This document shows, piece by piece, positions 1-8,784 of a stretch of DNA of 64,000 nucleotides (the stretch's first letter is position 1; the number at the start of each line of letters is the position of its first letter). The notes beneath the pieces were generated by a model that searched no databases, was not told the DNA's origin, and saw nothing but the letters and a program-made list of their open reading frames with translations. A program made the position numbers and the translations under genes. This DNA comes from CAYRHJ01 sp964424105 (GTDB lineage Bacteria > Planctomycetota > Phycisphaerae > UBA1845), in the NCBI GenBank assembly GCA_964424105.1, contig CAYRHJ010000019.1, positions 32,790 to 96,789 of the forward strand, in the 5' to 3' direction.

Positions 1-729
1 ATCGCGGAGCGGTTGCCGTGGACGCTTTCACTGGCGGTGGTGTCGCTGGGGTTGGGGCTGGCGGCGGCGATTCCGATCGGCGTCTGGTCGGCGGTTCGTC
101 GGGGGGGGTGGTTTGATCGTGTTTCGGGGACGTTGTTGTTCGGGGCGTATAGTGTTCCTAATTATGTGATGGCGCTGGGGCTGGTGATGTTGGTGGTTTG
201 GTGGCCCATTGATTGGTTGCCGACGGGTGGCGTGCGATCGGACGATTTTGATCGGTTGACGACGGTGGGGAAACTGGGTGACCTGGCGAAGCATTACTTT
301 TTGATCACGTTTTGTTTTGCGTATCCGTCCGTGGCGTATCAGGCCCGATTCGTGCGTGGGAGTATGTTGGAAGTGTTACGGCAGGACTACATGCGTACGG
401 CGGCGGCGAAGGGATTGGCGAGCGGAGGGGTGGTGTGGGGTCATGGTTTTCGCAATGCGCTGATGCCGCTGGTAACGATGTTGGGGCTTTTGTTTCCGAC
501 GTTGATGAGTGGGTCGGTGATTCTGGAGGTGATTTTCAATTGGCCGGGGATCGGGCGGTTGTTTTATTCGGCGGTGGGGCAGCGTGATTACCCGACGGTG
601 ATGGCGTTGTCGGTCATGGGCGCGGGGATGGTGTTGGTGGGAACGTTGCTGGCGGACGTGGGCTATTGCCTGGTGGATCCGCGGGTGCGGGTGGATGGGA
701 AGGGTGCATCGGTGGGGAGTGGGGCCTGA
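1..729 (+). CDS. Peptide/nickel-type ABC transporter permease, OppB/DppB family (5' truncated by window edge)
   Basis: Inner-membrane permease of an oligopeptide/dipeptide/nickel importer. The reading frame is open from base 1 (I-A-E-R-L-P-W-T-L-S-L), which matches the conserved ERLPWTL block in the middle of OppB/DppB proteins, so the first third of the gene lies outside the window. About four hydrophobic segments remain, and the cytoplasmic EAA-type loop is visible (D-Y-M-R-T-A-A-A-K-G-L near residue 130), followed by NALMPLVT and LEVIFNWPGIG, typical of the family. The TGA is separated by one base from the ATG of the next permease, so the two are translationally coupled. Substrate cannot be told from the sequence, and the solute-binding protein is not in the window. 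Confidence 0.93.
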   Translation: MAERLPWTLSLAVVSLGLGLAAAIPIGVWSAVRRGGWFDRVSGTLLFGAYSVPNYVMALGLVMLVVWWPIDWLPTGGVRSDDFDRLTTVGKLGDLAKHYFLITFCFAYPSVAYQARFVRGSMLEVLRQDYMRTAAAKGLASGGVVWGHGFRNALMPLVTMLGLLFPTLMSGSVILEVIFNWPGIGRLFYSAVGQRDYPTVMALSVMGAGMVLVGTLLADVGYCLVDPRVRVDGKGASVGSGA

Positions 730-730
730 C

Positions 731-1762
731 ATGTTCGGGGATGACCGGTGCAACGTTGGCGTGCGGCGGCGATGGTGGCGTCGGGGCGGTGGTCGATTGG
801 GGATGGTGATCATTTCGCTGTTGACGGTGGTCGCGTTTTTCGCGCCGGTGTTGGCCAACGATCAGCCGCTGGTTTGTCGATTCGAGGGTCGATGGCATTT
901 GCCCGCGGTTGTGGATTTGGTTCATCAGGTTCCGGGGGCTTGGCGGTGGGTGGAGAAGAGTGGGCCTTTCCACCTCGCGGGGTTTGATGCCAAGGCGGCG
1001 CTGAAAGGATCGGCGGAGGCGTATTGGCCGCCGATAGCGTTCGGACCGATTGAGACCTCGGCAGACAGTTTTTCGCGACCTTCGCGGGAGCATTGGCTGG
1101 GGACGGATGAGGTGGGTCGTGACGTGGCGGCGCGATTGGTATACGGGGCGGCGGTGGCGTTGAAGGTGGGATTGGTGTCGATGGGCATCGCCGGCTTGAT
1201 TGGGATTGTGGTGGGAGGTGTGGCGGGTTACGCGGGGGGTTGGGTGGATGCGTTGTTGTCGCGGGTGATTGAAATGGTGATGTGTTTTCCGGTGATCTTT
1301 TTGATCCTGGCGATCATGGTGTGGTTGCCGCCGAGCATCGTGAACGTCATGGTGGTGATCGGTTTGACGCGTTGGACGCCGATCGCCCGATATGTGCGGG
1401 CGGAGATTCTTCGATTGAAGGTGCAGGATTTCGTGATGGCGGCGCGGTCGTCGGGGGCGGGTCCGCTGCGGATCATGCTGCGGCATTTGCTGCCGAATGC
1501 GATGGGGCCGATATGGGTGACGCTGTCGTTTGGGATGGCGCAGGCGATCTTGATTGAGGCGGCGTTGAGTTGGCTGGGATTTGGGGTGGAGTGGCCTGAT
1601 CCATCGTGGGGAACGATGTTGCGTTCTGCGTTCGACGAGCTGCGGGTGGCGCCGCATTTGATGTACCCGCCGTGCATCGCGATTTTCCTGGCGGTGTTTT
1701 CGTACAATCTGGTTGGTGATGCGCTGCGGGATGCGTTTGACGCGCGCCTGGGGGAAAATTGA
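731..1762 (+). CDS. Peptide/nickel-type ABC transporter permease, OppC/DppC family
   Basis: Second permease subunit of the importer, 343 residues. I chose ATG 731, one base after the upstream stop; a longer GTG-start reading would overlap the neighbour and adds no family sequence. An N-terminal membrane segment (LGMVIISLLTVVAFFAPVLA) is followed by a roughly 85-residue soluble insert, then LGTDEVGRDVAARLVYGA, the hallmark entry into the OppC transmembrane domain. The EAA loop reads ARSSGAGPLRIMLRHLLPNA. The C-terminal half has SWLGFGVEWPDPSWGTML, also typical. The soluble insert between the first membrane span and LGTDEVGRD is longer than in the usual DppC. Part of the four-gene transporter unit. 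Confidence 0.93.
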   Translation: MFGDDRCNVGVRRRWWRRGGGRLGMVIISLLTVVAFFAPVLANDQPLVCRFEGRWHLPAVVDLVHQVPGAWRWVEKSGPFHLAGFDAKAALKGSAEAYWPPIAFGPIETSADSFSRPSREHWLGTDEVGRDVAARLVYGAAVALKVGLVSMGIAGLIGIVVGGVAGYAGGWVDALLSRVIEMVMCFPVIFLILAIMVWLPPSIVNVMVVIGLTRWTPIARYVRAEILRLKVQDFVMAARSSGAGPLRIMLRHLLPNAMGPIWVTLSFGMAQAILIEAALSWLGFGVEWPDPSWGTMLRSAFDELRVAPHLMYPPCIAIFLAVFSYNLVGDALRDAFDARLGEN

Positions 1763-1879
1763 GGCGGTGGAATTGAATTCAATCCGGCGTATGGCTGGAC
1801 AGGGTTGACGATAGGACGACGATGGAAGCGAGACGGTGCATGACGGCAGGTGGACATTCGAGATGTTGGTTGCATCGGC

Positions 1880-2995
1880 ATGATGAATGATGACGTGCTA
1901 TTGGAAGTGAAGGGATTGCGAACGTGTTTCGACACGGCTTCGGGACCGGTGGCGGCGGTGGACGGGGTGCATTGGTCGGTTGGGCGTGGGGAGATATTGG
2001 CGATTGTGGGCGAGAGTGGGTGTGGGAAGAGCGTTACGGCGATGTCCGTGCTGCGATTGATACCAACGCCGCCGGGTCGAATCACGGATGGTCAGATAAT
2101 GTTTCGAGATGGCGTGACGAGGGGCAGTCGCGATCTATTGGCGATGAGTGATGGTGAGATTCGGAAGGTACGCGGGCGTCAGATCGCGATGATCTTTCAG
2201 GAGCCGGGAAGTGCGTTGAACCCGGTTTTGACGGTGGGGCGGCAGATCGGCGAGGTTTTGGAGCATCACCGGGGCATGGGTCGGCGGCAGGCGGTTTCGG
2301 TGGCGACGGAGATGCTGGAGCGGGTGGGGATGGCTGATGCGTCGCGAAGGGTGCATGAATATCCGCATCAAATGTCTGGGGGGATGTTGCAGCGGGTGAT
2401 GATGGCGATGGCGCTGGTGTGTGAGCCGGTGCTGCTGATCGCTGACGAGCCTACGACGGCGTTGGACGTGACGGTGCAGGCGCAGGTGTTGGCATTGCTG
2501 CGTGACATGCGTGATCGGCTGGGGATGACTATTGTGTTGATTACGCATGATCTGGGGGTGGTGGCGCAGTTTGCGGATCGGGTGTGCGTGATGTATGCGG
2601 GCAAGATCGTGGAGCGGGCGGCGGTGGGTGTGTTGTTCGAGCGCCCTGTTCATCCATATACGCGATCGCTGCTGCAAAGCATGCCGCGATTGTCGTCGGG
2701 GCGTGGGCGGATGTCGGTGATTCGGGGAAATGTGCCCAGGCCCATCGATTTTCCGGCGGGATGCCGATTTCATCCGCGTTGCGAACTGACGAAGGAGCTG
2801 GCGGAGCGCGGGGCTGGTGAAACGTTGACGTGTCGATTGGCGGGTGAATCGTGGACGGTGCTGAAGCGTTGTGCGGGGGTGGGCGAGGTTGAAGAGAAGG
2901 CGGGTCCGGCGTTGCGGACTGTTGGCGAGGGGCATGACGTGGCCTGCTGGGAGGCGGAGGGATTTTCGGAAGCACCATCGGCGGATCACGCGTGA
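1880..2995 (+). CDS. Peptide ABC transporter ATP-binding protein, OppD/DppD family
   Basis: ATPase subunit powering the importer, 371 residues. Walker A is GESGCGKS (about residue 42), the Q-loop is IFQEPGSALNP, the signature is SGGMLQRVMMAMAL, Walker B is LLIADEPTTALD and the switch histidine is in LITHDLGVV. The C-terminal oligo/dipeptide-transporter extension is present (PAGCRFHPRCELT). The ATG at 1880 fits the family N-terminus (MMNDDVLLEVKGLRT); an upstream GTG at 1850 is possible, but no clear Shine-Dalgarno separates them. It follows the permease after a gap of about 117 bases. Its TGA overlaps the ATG of the next ATPase by one base. Confidence 0.93.
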   Translation: MMNDDVLLEVKGLRTCFDTASGPVAAVDGVHWSVGRGEILAIVGESGCGKSVTAMSVLRLIPTPPGRITDGQIMFRDGVTRGSRDLLAMSDGEIRKVRGRQIAMIFQEPGSALNPVLTVGRQIGEVLEHHRGMGRRQAVSVATEMLERVGMADASRRVHEYPHQMSGGMLQRVMMAMALVCEPVLLIADEPTTALDVTVQAQVLALLRDMRDRLGMTIVLITHDLGVVAQFADRVCVMYAGKIVERAAVGVLFERPVHPYTRSLLQSMPRLSSGRGRMSVIRGNVPRPIDFPAGCRFHPRCELTKELAERGAGETLTCRLAGESWTVLKRCAGVGEVEEKAGPALRTVGEGHDVACWEAEGFSEAPSADHA

Positions 2996-4092
2996 TGCCT
3001 GAACCGTCATCGAGCGAATCGAATGGATTGGCTGGCATGAACGGCGCGCTTTTGGAGGTCGAGGATCTGAGGACGTATTTTCCGGTTCGCCGGGGAGTTT
3101 TTTCGCAAGTGCGGGAATACGTTCGAGCCGTGGACGGCGTCAGTTTCGCGGTGCGGAGAGGCGAGATTGTCGGGATGGTGGGCGAGAGCGGGTGCGGCAA
3201 GACGACGACGGGTCGAAGTGTTTTGCGACTGATTGAGCCGACGTCCGGCGCGGTGCGATTCGATGGAACGGACGTGTTGCGGTTGAATGGGGCATCGCTA
3301 CGTCGTTTGCGACGGGATATGCAAATCGTTTTTCAAGACCCGATGTCCAGCTTGAACCCGCGGATGCGGATCGTCCACATCGTCGGTGAGCAGTTGACGG
3401 TGCATGGGGTGGCGAGGGGATCGGAACTGAAGGATCGCGTGGCGGCGTTGCTGGAACGCGTGGGGCTGGATGGGTCGGATATGCATCGCTTTCCGCACGA
3501 GTTTTCGGGCGGTCAACGTCAGCGGATCGGCATCGCCCGGGCCATCGCGCTTCGGCCTCGATTCGTGGTGTGTGACGAGCCGGTGAGCGCGCTGGACGTA
3601 TCGGTGCAGGCGCAGATTCTGAACCTGCTGACCGATTTGCGCGACGAGACCGGATTGAGCTATTTGTTCATCGCACACAATCTTGCGGTGGTGCGGAGTT
3701 TTTGTGATTCGGTGGCGGTGATGTACCTGGGCAAGATTGTGGAGTCGGGTCCGGCGGACGACGTTTATGGAAATCCGCGACATCCCTATACGCAAGCGTT
3801 GTTGGCGGCGGTGCCGGAGCCGGATCCGAAAAAGCGAGGATCGTGGCCGGTGCTGAAAGGTGAGGTGCCCAGCGCGGTGCACCCGCCGTCGGGATGCGCG
3901 TTTCATCCGCGGTGCCCGTTCGCCAGCGATCGATGCAAGGCGGAGGAGCCGATATTGATGTCGCGATCGACGCAGTCGGCGGGACACGTCGTGGCCTGCC
4001 ATCACGCGGAAGATGATTTGAATTTCGCGGGCGCGATGAGCGCGAGTGTGACAGGTGGTGTGTCAACGCCGAACCTGCGGGACAGGCGTTGA
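2995..4092 (+). CDS. Peptide ABC transporter ATP-binding protein, OppF/DppF family
   Basis: Second ATPase of the importer, 365 residues. Walker A is GESGCGKT, the signature SGGQRQRIGIARAIALRP, and Walker B VVCDEPVSALDVS. The C-terminal zinc/cysteine-like tail SGCAFHPRCPFASDRC is intact. The ATG shares its A with the TGA of the upstream gene (TGATG); an internal ATG at 3037 is an alternative. The last dozen codons (from VSTPNLRDRR) are encoded by a dispersed repeat that recurs near 32270, so the natural C-terminus has probably been replaced by repeat DNA. The catalytic domain is not affected. Confidence 0.93.
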   Translation: MPEPSSSESNGLAGMNGALLEVEDLRTYFPVRRGVFSQVREYVRAVDGVSFAVRRGEIVGMVGESGCGKTTTGRSVLRLIEPTSGAVRFDGTDVLRLNGASLRRLRRDMQIVFQDPMSSLNPRMRIVHIVGEQLTVHGVARGSELKDRVAALLERVGLDGSDMHRFPHEFSGGQRQRIGIARAIALRPRFVVCDEPVSALDVSVQAQILNLLTDLRDETGLSYLFIAHNLAVVRSFCDSVAVMYLGKIVESGPADDVYGNPRHPYTQALLAAVPEPDPKKRGSWPVLKGEVPSAVHPPSGCAFHPRCPFASDRCKAEEPILMSRSTQSAGHVVACHHAEDDLNFAGAMSASVTGGVSTPNLRDRR

Positions 4093-4110
4093 TTCCGAGG
4101 GCGGGCTAAA
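4057..4110 (+). repeat. Dispersed repeat overlapping the 3' end of the OppF-like gene
   Basis: The stretch starting tgtcaacgcc and running through tgcgggacaggcgttgattc to gagggcg recurs at about 32270-32321 with a few substitutions. Here it supplies the last codons and the TGA of the ABC ATPase gene. The match is direct, by eye. Confidence 0.7.
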
Positions 4111-4500
4111 TGTGGCACACGACCGCTTCCTGACCCTTGACACGACGTTGTCTTGCTTCGCAAGACGGTGTCGCGGTGCGACACGCGAAGCTCTCGCTCG
4201 CAACGGCGAGTCAAGGGCAGGCGGTCGCGGCGCTGTTAGGATTCAGATTCCCGCTCCCTGACGGTCGCGGCGCTGTTAAGAGGTGGGTGAAGCGGGCCGT
4301 ACGAACTGGCGCTCTGATCATCGACTCCCCCACCTCCAAAGGAGGTGGGCCACCCGTTCCGGAAGACCGCTCGCTTCGCGCTCGCGGCTCGTAAGAGACT
4401 TGGTCGCGGCGGTGATAGGATTCGAATTCCCGCTCGCTGACGGTCGCGGCGCTGTTAAGATGCACATAGCATGACTCACTACACCAGGAGACAATGATTG
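4093..4500. repeat. Gene-free gap filled with dispersed repeats
   Basis: About 400 bases between the ABC operon and the M3 peptidase gene. It holds two copies of a ctgacggtcgcggcgctgtt unit (about 4258 and 4437), the palindromic CCCACCTCC-AAA-GGAGGTGGG element, and one copy of the element starting gaccgctcgcttcgcgctcg (about 4367-4394). Short open frames here read repeat DNA and have no coding character. The peptidase Shine-Dalgarno AGGAG lies at 4486-4490. Confidence 0.7.
4317..4355 (-). repeat. Dispersed palindromic element, copy 1 (family A)
   Basis: Perfect 9-bp inverted repeat CCCACCTCC / GGAGGTGGG around AAA, flanked by atcatcgactcc and ccaccc. The same block in the opposite orientation occurs at 15112, 53344 and 60322. 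It could form a stable hairpin that exposes a Shine-Dalgarno-like GGAGGTG. Confidence 0.85.
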
Positions 4501-6207
4501 ATGAAGCACACGGAGTATCCCCGTCAGTTTGTCAAGCCAAGGGACGCGTTATCGAGCTGGGAGCAGATTGAGCCGTATCTGAATCTGCTGCTCAGCGCGG
4601 CCAACGACACGCCGGAGAAGTTGAACCAGTGGCTGCTGGATTGCAGCGAGCTGGCGGCGTGCATTGATGAGGTGGGCACGGATCGGTACGTGAAAATGAC
4701 CTGTCAGACAGATGACGAGGCCCGCAAGGCAGCGTACCTGGATTACGTGGAGAACATCGAGCCGAAGTGCAAGCCGAAGTGGCATGAATTGGACAAGCGG
4801 TTCGTGTCTTCGCCGGCGGTGCAGGTGCTGCCCGGTGAACGATTCGAGGTGTTGACGCGCAGCGTGCGGAACCAGGTGGAGCTTTATCGGGAGGAGAACG
4901 TGGCGTTGGAGGTGGAGGAGGCAAAGCTCCAGCAGAAATTCCAGGAGACCAGCGCGGCGATGACGGTGGAGTACGAGGGTCGGGAGCAAACGCTTCAGCA
5001 GTTGTCGATCTACCTGGAGCGAACGGATCGTGCGGTTCGGCAGCAGGTCTGGGAGTTGAGTTCGGCGCGTCGATTACAAGACGCGGATGTGTTGGAGGGA
5101 ATCTTCGATGGGCTATTCAAGCTGCGACATCAAATAGCGGGCAACGCGGGTTTTGATGATTTTCGTGGATACGCATTTCGTGCGAAGGAGCGATTTGATT
5201 ATACGCCGGAGGATTGTTTGGCGTTTCACGATGCCATCGAGAAAACCTGTGTGCCGCTGATGCGCGGCGAGGCGGACGCGCGGAAACGGAAGCTGGGCGT
5301 GGAGGTGCTGAGGCCTTGGGATTTGGCGGTGGATGTGAAGGGCCGGGCACCGCTGAGGCCGTTTGAATCGCCGGAAGAGCTGGTTCAAAAGTGCGTTTCG
5401 GTTTTTGACCGACTGCACCCGGACTTTGGAGCGCAGTTTCGGGAGATGGTACGGCAGGGGCGATTGGACCTGGAGAGTCGCAAGGGCAAGGCGCCGGGAG
5501 GTTATCAATCGACGTATCAGGAAACGCGCCAGCCGTTTATTTTCATGAATGCGGTGGGCATGCACCGTGACGTGCGGACGCTGATTCATGAAGGAGGTCA
5601 TGCTTTTCATACGCTGGCGTGCCGTCATGATCCGTTGGTGACCTATCGCCGGTCGCCGTTGGAATTCGCGGAGGTGGCGTCGATGGGCATGGAGATGCTG
5701 GCCTACGAACATTTTGACGTTTTCTATTCCGCGGAGGAGCTGGCCCGGGCCAGACGGAATCAGCTTGAAGGCGTGATTTCGGTGCTTCCGTGGGTGGCGA
5801 CGATCGATGCCTTTCAGCATTGGATGTATACGAAGCCCGGGCATTCGCGCGAGGAGCGGCGTGCCTATTGGGTTGAGCTGCAAGCGCGATTTGGGGGATT
5901 GGAGGATTACAGCGGATACGAGGAAGCGTTGGCGCGGGGTTGGCAGAAACAGTTGCATCTATTTGAGGTGCCGTTTTATTACATTGAGTACGCCATCGCG
6001 CAACTCGGCGCGTTGCAGTTGTGGCGTAATGCGCGCGAAAATCGTGGGCGGGCTATTGAGTTGTATCGACGGGCGTTGGCGCTGGGCGGCAGTCGACCGT
6101 TGCCGGAGCTTTTTGAATCGGCGGGCATCCGATTTGACTTCACGACGGAAACGCTGGGGCCGTTGATGGAGGCGGTTCAGGCGGAATTGGAATCGCTGCC
6201 GGATTGA
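4501..6207 (+). CDS. M3 family zinc oligopeptidase (oligoendopeptidase F-like)
   Basis: Cytoplasmic metallopeptidase predicted to cleave short peptides, 568 residues, a normal length for the PepF branch of family M3. The zinc site is HEGGH at residues 363-367, followed about 25 residues later by the Glu-containing helix FAEVASMGMEML, both hallmarks of the thimet-oligopeptidase fold. The ATG at 4501 is preceded by AGGAG with a 10-base spacing; an out-of-frame ATG lies in between. No signal peptide is seen. It stands alone after a repeat-rich gap, downstream of a peptide importer, so a role in using imported peptides is plausible but inferred from proximity only. Confidence 0.93.
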   Translation: MKHTEYPRQFVKPRDALSSWEQIEPYLNLLLSAANDTPEKLNQWLLDCSELAACIDEVGTDRYVKMTCQTDDEARKAAYLDYVENIEPKCKPKWHELDKRFVSSPAVQVLPGERFEVLTRSVRNQVELYREENVALEVEEAKLQQKFQETSAAMTVEYEGREQTLQQLSIYLERTDRAVRQQVWELSSARRLQDADVLEGIFDGLFKLRHQIAGNAGFDDFRGYAFRAKERFDYTPEDCLAFHDAIEKTCVPLMRGEADARKRKLGVEVLRPWDLAVDVKGRAPLRPFESPEELVQKCVSVFDRLHPDFGAQFREMVRQGRLDLESRKGKAPGGYQSTYQETRQPFIFMNAVGMHRDVRTLIHEGGHAFHTLACRHDPLVTYRRSPLEFAEVASMGMEMLAYEHFDVFYSAEELARARRNQLEGVISVLPWVATIDAFQHWMYTKPGHSREERRAYWVELQARFGGLEDYSGYEEALARGWQKQLHLFEVPFYYIEYAIAQLGALQLWRNARENRGRAIELYRRALALGGSRPLPELFESAGIRFDFTTETLGPLMEAVQAELESLPD

Positions 6208-6326
6208 GGGCGAGTGTGTGTTGATGATGGGCCATTTGCTGCGCGGGTGGCGAATTGTGGTTGGTTCAACGTGCGGCGAGTGGTGATTGGTGCGATTTGC
6301 CATCATTGGCGAGTGGGAAAATCGGT

Positions 6327-8708
6327 GTGACGCGCTTTCACAAGGCGCGGGATTGGGCTGTGCTTTTGTGCGTGTTCGGCGTCTACGCGCCGGCATTGAG
6401 CGGCGGGTTTTTGTGGGACGATGACCGGTACGTCAGCGAAAACCCTGCGGTTCAGCGGGTGGATGGTTTGTGGAAGTCGTGGGTGCCGGGCGAGACGCCG
6501 CAATTCTATCCGCTGGTGTTCACTTCGTTTTGGCTGGAAGCGCGGGTGTGGGGAAACTGGTCGACCGGCTTCCATTTGGTCAACACGTTTTTACATGGAC
6601 TGAATGCCTTGTTGCTCTGTCGGCTCTTGCGTCGTTTGCGATTACGTGGGGCGTGGGCGGTCGGATTGCTCTTCGCGCTTCATCCCGTGCAGGTGGAATC
6701 GGTGGCATGGATCAGCGAGCGCAAGAACGTGTTGTCCATGGCGTTGATGCTGGGTTCGGCGTTGTGTTATCTGCGATTTGAAGCGTCGGGGTCGCGGCGG
6801 GAATTCGCATGGTCACTTCTTCTGTTTGTCGGAGCGCTCTTGTGCAAGACCGTCACGTGCGTGCTTCCGGCCGTTTTGGTTCTGTTGACGTGGTGGCGTG
6901 AGGGCGAGGTTCGGCGGGCGACGTGGGGGCGGATGGTTCCGTTTCTGGCGGTGGGTTTTCCGCTGGGTCTGATCACGGTGTGGTTGGAGGTTTATCATGT
7001 CGGGGCCAGCGGCGAGCGTTGGGATCTGTCGGGGATGCAACGCGTGTTGCTGGCAGGTCGGGCGGTCTGCTTCTACGCGGGAAAGGTGATCTGGCCTGCC
7101 GGGTTGATGTTCAATTACCCGCGATGGACGATCGACGCGGCGGACGTGCGCGACTATGCGTATCCGGCGGCGGTGATGGTGGTGGTGGCGGCGTCGTGGT
7201 GGTTTCGTGGCCGACTGGGGCGCGGGCCGCTGGCAGGGGTTTTGACCTATGTGGTATTACTGTTTCCTGCGCTGGGGTTCTTCGACGTCTATCCGTTTTA
7301 TTTTTCGTTCGTCGCGGATCATTTTCAATATCATGCCAGTGCGGCTTTGTTGTCGCTTTTGATCGGGGGCGCTTGGGCGATTTCGGATCGAATGGGAGAA
7401 AACGGCGAAGGATCGCGTCGGATCGGTGCGGCACGAAACGTAGGGTTCGTTTCATTGTTGTTGATTTGCGCCGTGCTTACGTTTCGTCAGGCGGGCGACT
7501 ACATCGACGTGGAAACGCTCTGGCGGAGAACGGTCGAACGGAATCCGAAGTCCTGGCTGGCCCATTACAATCTGGGCGTGACACACTTCTTGAATGGCGA
7601 GATAGACGAGGCGGCGCGGCGGTATGGGGAGGCGGTCCGATTGAATCCTGGCCACGTCGTCGCGCTGGTGAATCTTGGGAATATCGCGGCGGCGCAAGGG
7701 CGTCATGACGAGGCATTGAAACGGTATCAGCGGTCCATTGAGATTGACCCGGATGAACCGACGGCCCATTACAACCTCGCCAAGGAATGGACGCGTCGCA
7801 ATGAAGTTGAACGGGCCATCGAATCGTATCGGGCGTGCATTCGGGTGGATCCGTCGCTGGTGTCGGCCTACAACAACCTGGGTCTGTTGTTCATGCGGCA
7901 GAATCGATGGGACGAGGCTCGGGAGCAGTTCGCGGCGGGGATGCGTGTCGATCCGAACGATGCGTCGGTCGTATTGAATATGGGCCTGACGTTTGAGCAG
8001 GAGGGTGACGCAGGCAAGGCGCTTGAATTCTATGTGCGAGCGCTGGCGATGGACGATGGATTTGTCGAGGGCTGGTATCGGGCGGGGGTGTGCTGGCGAA
8101 AGAAGGGTGGTATGGACGAGGCCCGCCGTGCGTTCGAACGGGCGATTGCGTTGGCGTCGAATCATGTACCGTCATTATCCGCGCTGGCCTCGCTGGACTA
8201 TGGGGCGGGTGATTTCGAAGGCGCCGTCGAACGGTATCGAGACCTGCTGACGGTTGACCCGGGCGACGCCGTCATTCGGCACAATGCAACTGTGTTATTG
8301 AAGGAAATGGGGCGGTTTGCCGATGCGCAAACGATTTTGGAAGATGGGTTGGCGATCGATCCGAATCGGCTGGGATTGTTGCACGACTTGGCCCGGCTGT
8401 TGATCGATTGTCCTGACGAGTCGAAACGGGATTACGAGCGGGCTGTGGTTTTGGCGTCGCGGGTGGTGGATCAATTGTCGAAGCCGACGGGGGGATCGGC
8501 AGAACCTGGCCCGCTTTCCGATGCGTACAGGACGTTGATCGATGCATTGGTGGCGGGCGGTGAATGGGATCGTGCGATCGAGGCCGTTGAACAGGCCATT
8601 GATCACGCGCGGGAAGCGGATATGCCGAAACGCGTCGACGAGCTTCGCGCCCGGACTGCGGCTATTCGGGCGATGCGGAATGACCAAATCATTCGAACAG
8701 GGCAGTGA
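6327..8708 (+). CDS. Membrane protein with large TPR domain (TMTC/O-mannosyltransferase-like N-terminus)
   Basis: About 793 residues. The N-terminal half has roughly nine to ten membrane segments and begins with a luminal/periplasmic loop containing FLWDDDRYVSENPAV, a pattern found in TPR-containing glycosyltransferase-like membrane proteins of planctomycetes and in eukaryotic TMTC proteins. HPVQVESVAWISERKN also fits that group. From about residue 395 there are at least seven TPRs (for example AHYNLGVTHFLNGEIDEA, AYNNLGLLFMRQNRWDEA). The start is uncertain: GTG 6327 (VTRFHKARDW) gives a short cytoplasmic leader; an upstream frame reaches 6255. Role may be protein glycosylation or complex assembly; substrate unknown. 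Confidence 0.85.
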   Translation: MTRFHKARDWAVLLCVFGVYAPALSGGFLWDDDRYVSENPAVQRVDGLWKSWVPGETPQFYPLVFTSFWLEARVWGNWSTGFHLVNTFLHGLNALLLCRLLRRLRLRGAWAVGLLFALHPVQVESVAWISERKNVLSMALMLGSALCYLRFEASGSRREFAWSLLLFVGALLCKTVTCVLPAVLVLLTWWREGEVRRATWGRMVPFLAVGFPLGLITVWLEVYHVGASGERWDLSGMQRVLLAGRAVCFYAGKVIWPAGLMFNYPRWTIDAADVRDYAYPAAVMVVVAASWWFRGRLGRGPLAGVLTYVVLLFPALGFFDVYPFYFSFVADHFQYHASAALLSLLIGGAWAISDRMGENGEGSRRIGAARNVGFVSLLLICAVLTFRQAGDYIDVETLWRRTVERNPKSWLAHYNLGVTHFLNGEIDEAARRYGEAVRLNPGHVVALVNLGNIAAAQGRHDEALKRYQRSIEIDPDEPTAHYNLAKEWTRRNEVERAIESYRACIRVDPSLVSAYNNLGLLFMRQNRWDEAREQFAAGMRVDPNDASVVLNMGLTFEQEGDAGKALEFYVRALAMDDGFVEGWYRAGVCWRKKGGMDEARRAFERAIALASNHVPSLSALASLDYGAGDFEGAVERYRDLLTVDPGDAVIRHNATVLLKEMGRFADAQTILEDGLAIDPNRLGLLHDLARLLIDCPDESKRDYERAVVLASRVVDQLSKPTGGSAEPGPLSDAYRTLIDALVAGGEWDRAIEAVEQAIDHAREADMPKRVDELRARTAAIRAMRNDQIIRTGQ

Positions 8709-8784
8709 AGCGGTCCGTCAATGACCGCTCCCCGACCTGTCTGTCGACAGGCACGCGGTCCCGGCGCGGAAATTGTCAGGCGGT
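8709..8784 (+). repeat. REP-like palindrome in convergent gap
   Basis: The short gap between the converging TPR and preA genes carries gaccgctccccgacctgtct then gtcgacaggcacgcggtccc. It has an inner CCTGTC/GACAGG inverted repeat and an outer relation to the gaccgctc...gcggtc dispersed family. There is no T-run, so it is a bidirectional hairpin rather than a classical intrinsic terminator. Confidence 0.5.

Noticed and set aside
614..1657. Long antisense frame over the second permease gene
   Set aside because: High-GC shadow frame: Arg/His/Pro-rich translation on the strand opposite a clear permease.
5113..5958. Antisense frame within the M3 peptidase gene
   Set aside because: The plus-strand gene has an intact zinc motif and family sequence; the antisense translation has no recognisable character.
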